Source: Streptomyces yatensis
Lineage (GTDB): Bacteria; Actinomycetota; Actinomycetes; Streptomycetales; Streptomycetaceae
Assembly: GCF_018069625.1 (NCBI RefSeq)
Contig: NZ_CP072941.1
Coordinates: 6,882,001 to 6,946,000, forward strand
DNA: 64,000 nucleotides
Reading direction: 5' to 3'
Shown: positions 47,351 to 54,461 of the stretch, one piece after another
Numbering within the stretch: the first letter of the stretch is position 1
How the letters are laid out: the number at the start of each line of letters is the position of its first letter
Made by a program: the position numbers and the translations under genes
The notes under the pieces: generated by a model
Told to the model about the DNA's origin: nothing
The model's input: only the letters and a program-made list of their open reading frames with translations
Database searches by the model: none

Positions 47351-47848
47351 ATGTCCGAGACCCTTGAGATGTCCGAAACCCCTGACATGAAGTACGCCTT
47401 CCGGGCCACGATGAGCCGACTCGCCTCAGGGGTCAGCGTGATCACCACCCGGTCGGGGGACGTCCCCATCGGCATCACGGCCAGTGCCGTCACGTCCCTT
47501 TCGATGGAACCGCTTCAGCTGATCGTCTGCATCAGCAACCACCTCTTCACCCGCAGCGCGATCGCCCAGCACGGACGATTCGCCGTGAACATCCTCGGGG
47601 AAGGCGCTCAAGAGCTCGCCAAGAACTTCGCGACCTCCAAGGAGGACAAGTTCGCGGGCGTGCGGGTCAGCGAGGAGCACGGTGTCCCGGTGCTCAGGGA
47701 CGCCATCGCCTCCGTCGTGTGCGATGTGTCGGCGGCACTCCCCGGCGGGGACCACACCATATTCGTCGGCGACGCCCGCCACTTCGAGCACCAGGCGGAG
47801 GCCCGGCCGCTGGTGTACTTCGCGGGCATGTTCGGCGCCATGACCTGA
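47351..47848 (+). CDS. Flavin reductase component of the two-component monooxygenase
   Basis: 165 residues of the HpaC/flavin reductase-like split-barrel family, supplying reduced flavin to the HpaB/GraA-type oxygenase. Core YAFRATMSRLASGVSVITT, GITASAVTSLSMEPLQLIVCIS, RSAIAQHGRFAVNIL and the late PLVYFAGMFGAM are typical. GGGAGG lies 7 bases from the ATG at 47351. It is last in the cluster, followed by a strong terminator, so the unit runs from oxygenase to flavin reductase. Confidence 0.92.
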   Translation: MSETLEMSETPDMKYAFRATMSRLASGVSVITTRSGDVPIGITASAVTSLSMEPLQLIVCISNHLFTRSAIAQHGRFAVNILGEGAQELAKNFATSKEDKFAGVRVSEEHGVPVLRDAIASVVCDVSAALPGGDHTIFVGDARHFEHQAEARPLVYFAGMFGAMT

Positions 47849-47875
47849 GGGAGCGCGTCCGTTCGCGGCCGGGAG

Positions 47876-47920
47876 CGGCCGGTGCGGTGGCCGGGATTCC
47901 CCGCGCCACCGCACCGGCCG
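47876..47920 (+). terminator. Terminator of the aromatic catabolic cluster
   Basis: CGGCCGGTGCGGTGG, a 15-nt loop, then the perfect complement CCACCGCACCGGCCG, 28 bases after the flavin reductase stop. Confidence 0.8.
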
Positions 47921-48022
47921 TGCGGTCTTCCGTTCCGCCGGGCCTCCACGCGATTCCCGCCCGTCGGCTGTCGGAGGGCTGGGCTACGGTGGGTTCGTTG
48001 CCGCACCCCTCGAGCCTTTCCG

Positions 48023-48058
48023 GTCGAGTACGTCGAGTACGTCGAATATGTCGAGTAC
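48023..48058 (+). repeat. 9-bp tandem repeat before MmcQ-like gene
   Basis: Four copies of GTCGAGTAC (third copy GTCGAATAT), ending 14 bases before the start codon of the next gene, within its probable 5' leader. Confidence 0.8.
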
Positions 48059-48072
48059 GAGGAGAATCCGGA

Positions 48073-48438
48073 GTGACCCCCGAACAACTGCGGGCCTTCT
48101 GCCTCTCCTTCAACGCGGTGGTGGAGGAGTCCCCGTTCTCCCGCCACCCGGAGGTCTCGACCTTCAAGGTGCTCGGCAAGATCTTCGCCCTGACGACGCT
48201 GGACGCGCGTCCCCTCACGGTGAACCTGAAGTGCGACCCGGCGGACGCGGGCCGGCTCCGTGAGGGGCATCCGGGGCTGATCGTCCCGGGGTGGCATATG
48301 AACAAGCGCCACTGGAACACGGTGACGGTCGACGGCGCACTCCCGGACCGGCTGGTCCGGGAGCTCATCGAGGACTCCTACGACCTGGTGGTCGCGGGGC
48401 TGCCGAAGGCCGAGCGCCTCCGGCTCGACCGCCCTTGA
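48073..48438 (+). CDS. MmcQ/YjbR family protein
   Basis: 121 residues, CyaY-like fold family formerly described as DNA-binding-like, function unknown. Typical traits are the N-terminal MTPEQLRAFCLSFNAVVEESPF, the KVLGKIFAL strand, LKCDPADAGRLREGHPGLIVPGWHMNKRHWNTV and the C-terminal LIEDSYDLVVAGLPK. The GTG at 48073 has GGAG about 8 bases upstream. The leader contains the 9-bp tandem repeats. Convergent with an AhpD-like gene. Confidence 0.88.
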   Translation: MTPEQLRAFCLSFNAVVEESPFSRHPEVSTFKVLGKIFALTTLDARPLTVNLKCDPADAGRLREGHPGLIVPGWHMNKRHWNTVTVDGALPDRLVRELIEDSYDLVVAGLPKAERLRLDRP

Positions 48439-48474
48439 GGGTTTCCGGCGGCGGATGCCGGGCCGGACCGGGGC

Positions 48475-48948
48475 TCAGCCGAACTGACCGGGCTGGTAGT
48501 CCCCGGCGGGCTGCTGGACGATGACGTTCAGGCGGTTGTAGGTGTTGATGATGGCGATGATGGCCACCAGGGCGGCGAGCTGCTCCTCGTCGTAGTGCTT
48601 GGCCGCGTTCGCCCACGCCTCGTCCGGGACACCCCCGGCCGCGTCGGCGATGCGGGTGCCCTGCTCCGCCAGCTCCAGCGCGGCGCGCTCGGCATCGGTG
48701 AACACCGTGGCCTCCCGCCAGACCGCGACCAGGTGGAGGCGGGTCGAGGTCTCCCCGGCCTTCGCGGCCTCCTTGGTGTGCATGTCGGTGCAGAAGCCGC
48801 AGCCGTTGATCTGGCTGGCGCGGAGCTTCACCAGCTCCTGCGTCGCGGCCGGCAGCGCCGAGTCCGTGACCGCCTTGCCCGCGGAGTTGAGGTGCTTCAG
48901 GACCGTGCCGAGGAGCGGGCTGCCGAAGAGGTTCAAGCGAGCGTCCAT
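48475..48948 (-). CDS. Carboxymuconolactone decarboxylase/AhpD-like protein
   Basis: 157 residues, alkylhydroperoxidase-like helical fold. The redox motif is NGCGFCTDMHTKEA (CxxC plus the downstream His), with VWREATVFTDAERAALELAE, typical of AhpD-like antioxidants that use the CxxC pair against peroxides. The ATG at 48948 has GGAGAG 7 bases upstream on its strand; upstream in-frame starts lack a site. Single gene between MmcQ-like and a small membrane protein. Confidence 0.88.
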   Translation of the reverse strand: MDARLNLFGSPLLGTVLKHLNSAGKAVTDSALPAATQELVKLRASQINGCGFCTDMHTKEAAKAGETSTRLHLVAVWREATVFTDAERAALELAEQGTRIADAAGGVPDEAWANAAKHYDEEQLAALVAIIAIINTYNRLNVIVQQPAGDYQPGQFG

Positions 48949-49086
48949 GATGGGCTCTCCTATGCCGTGTGCGGTGCTGACACCTCCCTGACGGAACGGC
49001 TCGGACAGATGTGACCGGAGCGCATGTGACCTGCGTCTCCCTCCCGGCGCCGCGGTCGGCGTGCCCACTCGCGCCGTGCGGAGCGC

Positions 49087-49290
49087 TCAGTCCCGGAACG
49101 AACCGTCCGCCCTGCGCGAGTGCCGCGACAGCAGGTGCGTGCACTGCGGGCAGTGCCGCCTGAACCCCTTCTTGATCAGATAGCTGATGCCGATCGTCAC
49201 CACATGCATGAGCCCCACCGCCGCGTTCTGGAGCAGCCGCCCCAGCCATGACCTCGTACACGTCTCACAGTCCCGGCAACCGTCCGCCAT
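49087..49290 (-). CDS. Small membrane protein with two cysteine knuckles
   Basis: 67 residues, unrecognised. CRDCETC near the N-terminus and CHPQC-like HCPQCTH near residue 47 flank one hydrophobic segment (AAVGLMHVVTIGISYLI). If the two cysteine clusters share a metal, the segment would be a re-entrant hairpin rather than a full span; otherwise it may be LITAF-like in layout. Basic tail. Function unknown. Confidence 0.6.
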   Translation of the reverse strand: MADGCRDCETCTRSWLGRLLQNAAVGLMHVVTIGISYLIKKGFRRHCPQCTHLLSRHSRRADGSFRD

Positions 49291-49598
49291 GGCGTGTTCC
49301 CCCCACTCTCGTCGTCCGTTGTGCCCGTGCTGACCTGCTCCGTAGAACCAGTGTGCGCAATGGAGAACGCCGCACGGCCGTCAACTGCCGCCCCACCGCC
49401 CGGTTGTGACCGCTCCAGATCGCACCCAGCACACAGTTGTGACATCGCGGATCACTTCGGACGGCCCGCCGGTATATCCGTGGCGTAGCTCCATAGCGCC
49501 CACACCAAATTCCGTACCCTGCACGCCTCTTGACGTGGACGCGTCGCTACGCGTCACTGATAGGAACCTTTCCTATCAGTCTGTCCGGAGGAAACCCT
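49291..49598 (+). other. Intergenic region before the secreted sugar dehydrogenase gene
   Basis: 308 bases. The first 230 hold nothing I can name; the last part carries a promoter and operator, listed separately. Confidence 0.5.
49530..49580 (+). promoter_or_regulatory. TTGACG promoter with 11-bp inverted-repeat operator
   Basis: TTGACG (49530-49535) is followed by the perfect inverted repeat ACTGATAGGAA-CCT-TTCCTATCAGT (49556-49580), which covers the expected -10/+1 zone. The TAGGAA/TTCCTA core is of the kind seen upstream of Streptomyces secreted carbohydrate-active genes. Its repressor is not identified. Confidence 0.65.
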
Positions 49599-52577
49599 GT
49601 GGCGCCCATCCCCCGCAGACCGCGCCGAGCGGTCGGTGCCTTCCTGGCCGCGGCCACCGCGGCCTTAACGATCACGCTGCCGAACATCAGCGCGGCCCAG
49701 CCCTCCGACGCGAAGGCCGCCGCCGCACCCGTGCGGTACGAGGCCGAGTCCGCGGTCATCTCCGAGGGCGCGGCCGAGTCCAACCACGCCGGCTACTCCG
49801 GCACCGGGTTCGTCAACTTCGACAACGCGGCCGGGACCTACGTCGAGTTCACGGTGAACGCCCCGGCCGCGGGCAGCGCCACCCTGACCCTCGGCTACGC
49901 CAACGGCACGGCGGCCGACCGCCCGCTGGACATCGCTGTCAACGGCGACCAGGCGGTGGACAACCTGGCGTTCCCGTCCACCGACACCTGGACCAACTGG
50001 GACTCCGTGACCACCACGGTCACCCTCAAGGCCGGTGCCAACACCATCCGCACCACCTCGGCGGCGGCCGAGGGCGGCCCCAACCTCGACTACGTCGACG
50101 TCACCGCCGCCGACGGACCGGCCGGCACCGACTACGAGGCCGAATCCGCCAAGATCTCCCAGGGCTCCGTCGAGTCCAACCACGACGGCCATTCCGGCAC
50201 CGGATTCGTCAACTTCGACGTCGTCGCGGGCGCCTACGTCGAATTCACCGTCGACGCGGCACAGGCCGGCCCCGCCCGGCTCGACTTCCGCTACGCCAGC
50301 GCCACCGCCGACCGCCCGCTCGACATCGCCGTGGGCGGCGACACCGTCGCCGACGACCTCTCCTTCCCGGCCACCGGCGCCTGGACCACCTGGAAGACGG
50401 TCGGCGTGAACGCCACGCTCAAGGCCGGAAGCAACACGGTCCGCGCGACCACCTCCGGCGCCGACGGCCCCAACCTCGACAAGCTGACCGTCACCCCGAC
50501 CGGCCCCGCCGACACCGAGCGCCCGACCGCCCCCGCGCATCTGCGCAAGGACGAGGAGCCGACGGCCACCACCGTCTCGCTGGCCTGGGACGCGGCCACC
50601 GACAACGTGGGCGTCACCGGCTACGACATCTATCAGCACGGCCAGTTGATGAAGAAGGTCGGCGCGGACGTCCTCGCGGCGACCGTTACGAACCTCGACC
50701 CCGAGACCTCGTACGACTGGACCGTCTTCGCCCGGGACGCGGCCGGGAACGCCTCCGAGGCCTCCAACGCCGTCACCATCGCGACCCTGCCCGCACCGCC
50801 CGACAACGAGCCGCCGACCGCCCCGGCCAACCTGACCTCCCCCTCGAAGACCGCCACCACCGTCGATCTGGGCTGGTCCGCGTCGAGCGACAACGTCAAG
50901 GTCACCGGCTATGAGATCTACCGCGACGGCGTCCTGTCCGGCACCTCGGAGACCACCTCCACCAGCGTCGCGGGCCTGACCCCCAACACCGCGTACGCCT
51001 TCAAGGTCCGGGCGTACGACCTCAAGGGCAACAAGTCCCCCTTCTCGCCCGAGCTCACGGTGACCACCGCCGGAACCCAGCCGGGCGGCACCCCCGACCC
51101 CGGCACGGTCAGCACCATCGCGAGCGGGGTGGACGTGGCCTGGGGCCTGGGCTTCCTGCCCGACGGCACCGGCATCTTCACCGAGCGCAACACCTTCAAC
51201 GTCTACAAGCTGACCAAGTCCGGCACCAAGACCCTGGTCGGCAAGGTGCCCAACTCCCAGACCACCGGCGGCGAGGGCGGTCTGCTGGGCCTCGAGATCT
51301 CCCCGACCTTCGCCACCGACCACTACCTCTACTTCGTCCACACCTCCAGCGAAGGCAACCGCATCGCCCGGATGACGCTGGAGAACAACACCCTCAGCGG
51401 CTACAAGGTGCTGCTCCAGGGCATGGAGAAGAGCCGCTTCCACAACGGCGGACGGCTGCGCTTCGGCCCCGACGGCAAGCTGTACGCCTCCATGGGCGAC
51501 GCCCAGACCGAATCGCGGGCGCAGGACCGGAACTCGCTCAACGGCAAGATCCTCAGGATCAACCCCGACGGCTCGATCCCGTCCGACAACCCCTTCGGCA
51601 ACGCCGTCTGGTCGCTGGGCCACCGCAATCCGCAGGGCCTGGACTTCGACTCCAAGGGCCGGCTGTGGGAGTCCGAGTTCGGCAACAGCGTCATGGACGA
51701 GGTCAACCTCATCCAGAAGGGCGGCAACTACGGCTGGCCCAACTGCGAGGGCACCGACGGCGACTGCTCGAACTCCGGCTACATCGCGCCCAAGAAGACC
51801 TGGCCGACCTCCTCGGCCTCGCCCAGCGGCCTGACGATCATCAACGACCATGTCTTCGTCGCCACCACCGTGGGCAAGCGCGTCTACCGGATGCGCATCG
51901 ACTCCTCCGCCAACCTCGTCGAGCAGAAGACGTACTTCCAGGGCACCTACGACCGGCTGCGCACGGTCGAGGTCGACCACGACGGCGACATCTGGCTCAC
52001 CACCTCCACCGACAAGGACGGCACCGACGGCAACGACCGCATCCTGCGGATCGACATCGTCTACTCCGACGACGGCACCGCCGGTGAGTTCAAGCTGAAC
52101 AGCAGCGCCTTCAAGGACAACGCGACCATCCCGGACCGCCACACCTGCGCCGGGGACGGTTCGGCGGGCCAGGACCCCTCACCCCCGCTCGCCTGGGGCG
52201 CCGGAACCACCGGCGCGCGCGGCTGGGCCATCGTCTTCGCCGATGTCGCAGGCGGCGGCAACAAGCTCCACTGGGCGATCTGGGACATCCCGGCGGCCAA
52301 GCTCTCCCTGCCCGAGGCGCTGGGCTCCGGCTTCAGCGTCCCCGGCCAGGGCGGCGCCAAACAGAAGGCCATGGGCAGCGGCGCCAACGCCCAGCAGTAC
52401 TTCGGCCCCTGCCCCGGCGGTTCGACCCATCCGTACACCTTCACGCTCTACGCCTTGAACAGCGCGACCGTGCCCGGCATCAACTCCGGCTCGTCGATGG
52501 CCCAGATCGAGACGGCGATCAAGAACGCGAGCACGGCGAACGTGAAACTGCGCGGCAACTCGGACGCGGGAACGTAG
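49599..52577 (+). CDS. Secreted CBM-FN3-PQQ-type sugar dehydrogenase-PEBP fusion
   Basis: 992 residues, exported. Signal peptide RRPRRAVGAFLAAATAALTI... with likely cleavage after SAA near 32. Two CBM6/35-like lectin domains follow (about 45-165 and 175-300, each beginning YEAESA and containing GTGFVNFD), then two FN3 domains (about 312-395, 405-490). A six-bladed propeller of the soluble glucose/sorbosone dehydrogenase type follows (about 505-825: GEGGLLGLEIS, FHNGGRLRFGPDGKLYAS, SLGHRNPQGLDF). A final YbhB/PEBP-like domain (about 833-992: SPPLAWGAG, HWAIWDIPA) ends the protein. GTG with GGAGGAAA upstream. Substrate unknown. Confidence 0.85.
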   Translation: MAPIPRRPRRAVGAFLAAATAALTITLPNISAAQPSDAKAAAAPVRYEAESAVISEGAAESNHAGYSGTGFVNFDNAAGTYVEFTVNAPAAGSATLTLGYANGTAADRPLDIAVNGDQAVDNLAFPSTDTWTNWDSVTTTVTLKAGANTIRTTSAAAEGGPNLDYVDVTAADGPAGTDYEAESAKISQGSVESNHDGHSGTGFVNFDVVAGAYVEFTVDAAQAGPARLDFRYASATADRPLDIAVGGDTVADDLSFPATGAWTTWKTVGVNATLKAGSNTVRATTSGADGPNLDKLTVTPTGPADTERPTAPAHLRKDEEPTATTVSLAWDAATDNVGVTGYDIYQHGQLMKKVGADVLAATVTNLDPETSYDWTVFARDAAGNASEASNAVTIATLPAPPDNEPPTAPANLTSPSKTATTVDLGWSASSDNVKVTGYEIYRDGVLSGTSETTSTSVAGLTPNTAYAFKVRAYDLKGNKSPFSPELTVTTAGTQPGGTPDPGTVSTIASGVDVAWGLGFLPDGTGIFTERNTFNVYKLTKSGTKTLVGKVPNSQTTGGEGGLLGLEISPTFATDHYLYFVHTSSEGNRIARMTLENNTLSGYKVLLQGMEKSRFHNGGRLRFGPDGKLYASMGDAQTESRAQDRNSLNGKILRINPDGSIPSDNPFGNAVWSLGHRNPQGLDFDSKGRLWESEFGNSVMDEVNLIQKGGNYGWPNCEGTDGDCSNSGYIAPKKTWPTSSASPSGLTIINDHVFVATTVGKRVYRMRIDSSANLVEQKTYFQGTYDRLRTVEVDHDGDIWLTTSTDKDGTDGNDRILRIDIVYSDDGTAGEFKLNSSAFKDNATIPDRHTCAGDGSAGQDPSPPLAWGAGTTGARGWAIVFADVAGGGNKLHWAIWDIPAAKLSLPEALGSGFSVPGQGGAKQKAMGSGANAQQYFGPCPGGSTHPYTFTLYALNSATVPGINSGSSMAQIETAIKNASTANVKLRGNSDAGT

Positions 52578-52594
52578 CCGTTGAGGTGAGGTAG

Positions 52595-52640
52595 GGGTGG
52601 CCGGAGGGCCCGGACGTGGTCCGATTCCGCCCGGCCGCCC
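52595..52640 (+). terminator. Possible terminator after the fusion gene
   Basis: GGGTGGCCGG pairs with CCGGCCGCCC (one G-U) around a 26-nt loop, followed by TTCACTT. Confidence 0.4.
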
Positions 52641-52788
52641 TTCACTTCGGAGCGACTTCGGAGCGCTCGCACGCACCATGGTTTCCCGGGCGGCGGACGG
52701 GAGTTGTTGTCGGCGGGGGCGATTACCCGTGAGCCGTGTGATCGTCCTTGGCCACCGCATCGCCGCGAGAGGGAACCCGCCATGACCG

Positions 52789-53382
52789 ATGTATTCGCTG
52801 TCTCCATCGACACCGTCGAAGGGTGCACCCTCCGAGCGGGGCAAGGAGATCGTGGACGGCATGCGGCTGAGGGGCGAGTTCCGTGAGCTCCACGACGCCG
52901 TCCTCGGCAAGAGGATACGAGTCGACGAAGACGGATATCTGCTGGCGGACGACGGCAAGACCGTGCTCACCCCCAGGCGCACCGCGAAAGCCGTGTACGG
53001 GAAACAACTGAGTGGCGGCGGCGGACAGGACCAGATCTCCCACTACGTCCGGACCGAGAGCGACCCCGAGGGGTTCTCCCGGCGCACCGCCGAGATCGTG
53101 ACCTCCTACGAGGCGGGCCCCATCCGTAACGTGCCGCTGTGGAGTGAGGTCATGGCGTTTGAAGACCCGGACGAGCCGTGGGAAGAGGGGGCCCTCGACG
53201 AGATCGCGGACCTGGAGGGCGAGGCGGATCTGTCCGACTGGCACACCTGGATGCTCGTGGGCGCCCGCCCCTTCGAGGAGGGTCCCTACGCGGACTTCAC
53301 GGCGACGGTGCGAGACCCGGGCTACCTGGAGCACATGGTCGGTGGCATGCGCTGGTCGACAGCCCACACGGGGCGCGTCTAG
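52789..53382 (+). CDS. Hypothetical acidic protein, possible frameshift near the start
   Basis: 197 residues, not recognised. The body is acidic and soluble (AFEDPDEPWEEGALDEIADLEGEADLSDWH). The 5' end is doubtful. An ATG at 52783 in another frame gives MTDVFAVSIDTVEG with good G+C third positions, while this frame looks non-coding until about 52825. A one-base indel around 52815-52830 would join the two into one protein. Other starts in this frame are GTG 52852 and ATG 52861. Function unknown. Confidence 0.55.
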   Translation: MYSLSPSTPSKGAPSERGKEIVDGMRLRGEFRELHDAVLGKRIRVDEDGYLLADDGKTVLTPRRTAKAVYGKQLSGGGGQDQISHYVRTESDPEGFSRRTAEIVTSYEAGPIRNVPLWSEVMAFEDPDEPWEEGALDEIADLEGEADLSDWHTWMLVGARPFEEGPYADFTATVRDPGYLEHMVGGMRWSTAHTGRV

Positions 53383-53575
53383 CACGTCCTGCCTCGTCAA
53401 TTGGGTGTCCATCCGTGCCCCGGGGGAGCTATCAGCGTCCGTGTGCCGTGAATGTACGTACTGCACATGTTCTGACACGCCCCCGTTGGCGCCGCGGCCA
53501 TGGCCTGCCTGACACCTCATGTGCCACCCTTGAGATGATGGACAGTCAGTGATGCTGTGACTACGGAGGCAGTCG

Positions 53576-53845
53576 ATGACTCGTCGTTGGGAAGCTGACC
53601 CGTCGGCGTTATTCGCCAGGCGTCTGGGAAAGTCGGCGGCAGAGCTTGGGAACTCCGACGACGAAGAAAAGTGCCCGGATATCTGGCAGCTCGACAACGG
53701 TGATATCGCCGTGATCGGCCGCGACCTCACTGCCGTCTACGCCTCATGTTTGCCCACTGGTGTGTCCATCGGTCCTGATGAGCGGCTGGTTGTCATTCCC
53801 GGAAACATGCTCAGTGCGGCAAAGGGAGATATTCCCGTTGCTTGA
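53576..53845 (+). CDS. Small conserved hypothetical protein, first gene of STAND operon
   Basis: 89 residues, acidic, cytoplasmic: MTRRWEADPSALFARRLGKSAAELG, then CPDIWQLDNGDIAVIGRDLT and a terminal DERLVVIPGNMLSAAKGDIP. I recognise the pattern as one found ahead of DUF6879 genes in streptomycetes but know no function. GGAGG is 6 bases from the ATG. The stop overlaps the next start by 8 bases, so the genes are coupled. Confidence 0.75.
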   Translation: MTRRWEADPSALFARRLGKSAAELGNSDDEEKCPDIWQLDNGDIAVIGRDLTAVYASCLPTGVSIGPDERLVVIPGNMLSAAKGDIPVA

Positions 53846-54461
53846 TCTTCGTGCCCCCGCGCTCCCGGCCGAGCAGGGCGAACCACTCGATGACGACGCC
53901 TACGTCAGTGACTTCCGGGCACGACGCAAAGCTATCCGTCACGGCGAGTCCTGGAAGTTGGAACGGCTCCAGCACTTCGAAGAGGAGGGCAGTCCTGCCA
54001 GGGACGCGCTCCGTCGAGGCGACTGGGACGAAGTGCTCCGGCTCTTCGAGGCGAGGCGGGAGGCCACACGGGAGGCGGCTGAAGAGGACCGGCGGAATGG
54101 CTCCCCGTTCCATCGCCTGCGCGTGGTGGAAGAGCCGCTGACGCCTTACATGCAATGGGAGCTGCACTCGCTCCACCTCCGCGCGGAGGCCGGGCACCCC
54201 ACCCGTGTGCTGCCCGCGAAGGAAGTTGCCGCCGCTGAAAGCGATCACCTTCTGCCCGAGTTCGTCGTCCTCGACAATCGCACCCTTTATGAGATTCTCT
54301 ACACCGAGACCGGAGCCTTCGAGAGCGCCCGCCGTTTCACCGACCCCGAGATCGTAAAACCTTGGGTGGCCTATGTGAAGCAGGCTTGGGCGGTAGCAGA
54401 GGATATCCGGACCTACTTCGAGCGTGCGGTTGTGCATCTTCCGCCGCCCCCGGCGGCATGA
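53838..54461 (+). CDS. DUF6879 family protein
   Basis: 207 residues. It has the C-terminal DUF6879 pattern: PLTPYMQWELHSLHLRAEAG, LPEFVVLDNRTLYEILYTETG, and WVAYVKQAWAVAEDIRTYFER. Family members sit beside XRE/DUF397 regulators and STAND proteins; the function is unknown. The start is TTG with GGGAG 9 bases upstream, overlapping the previous gene. The stop overlaps the next start (ATGA). Sandwiched in a three-gene coupled unit, it may be the partner or effector of the NTPase. Confidence 0.78.
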   Translation: MLDLRAPALPAEQGEPLDDDAYVSDFRARRKAIRHGESWKLERLQHFEEEGSPARDALRRGDWDEVLRLFEARREATREAAEEDRRNGSPFHRLRVVEEPLTPYMQWELHSLHLRAEAGHPTRVLPAKEVAAAESDHLLPEFVVLDNRTLYEILYTETGAFESARRFTDPEIVKPWVAYVKQAWAVAEDIRTYFERAVVHLPPPPAA

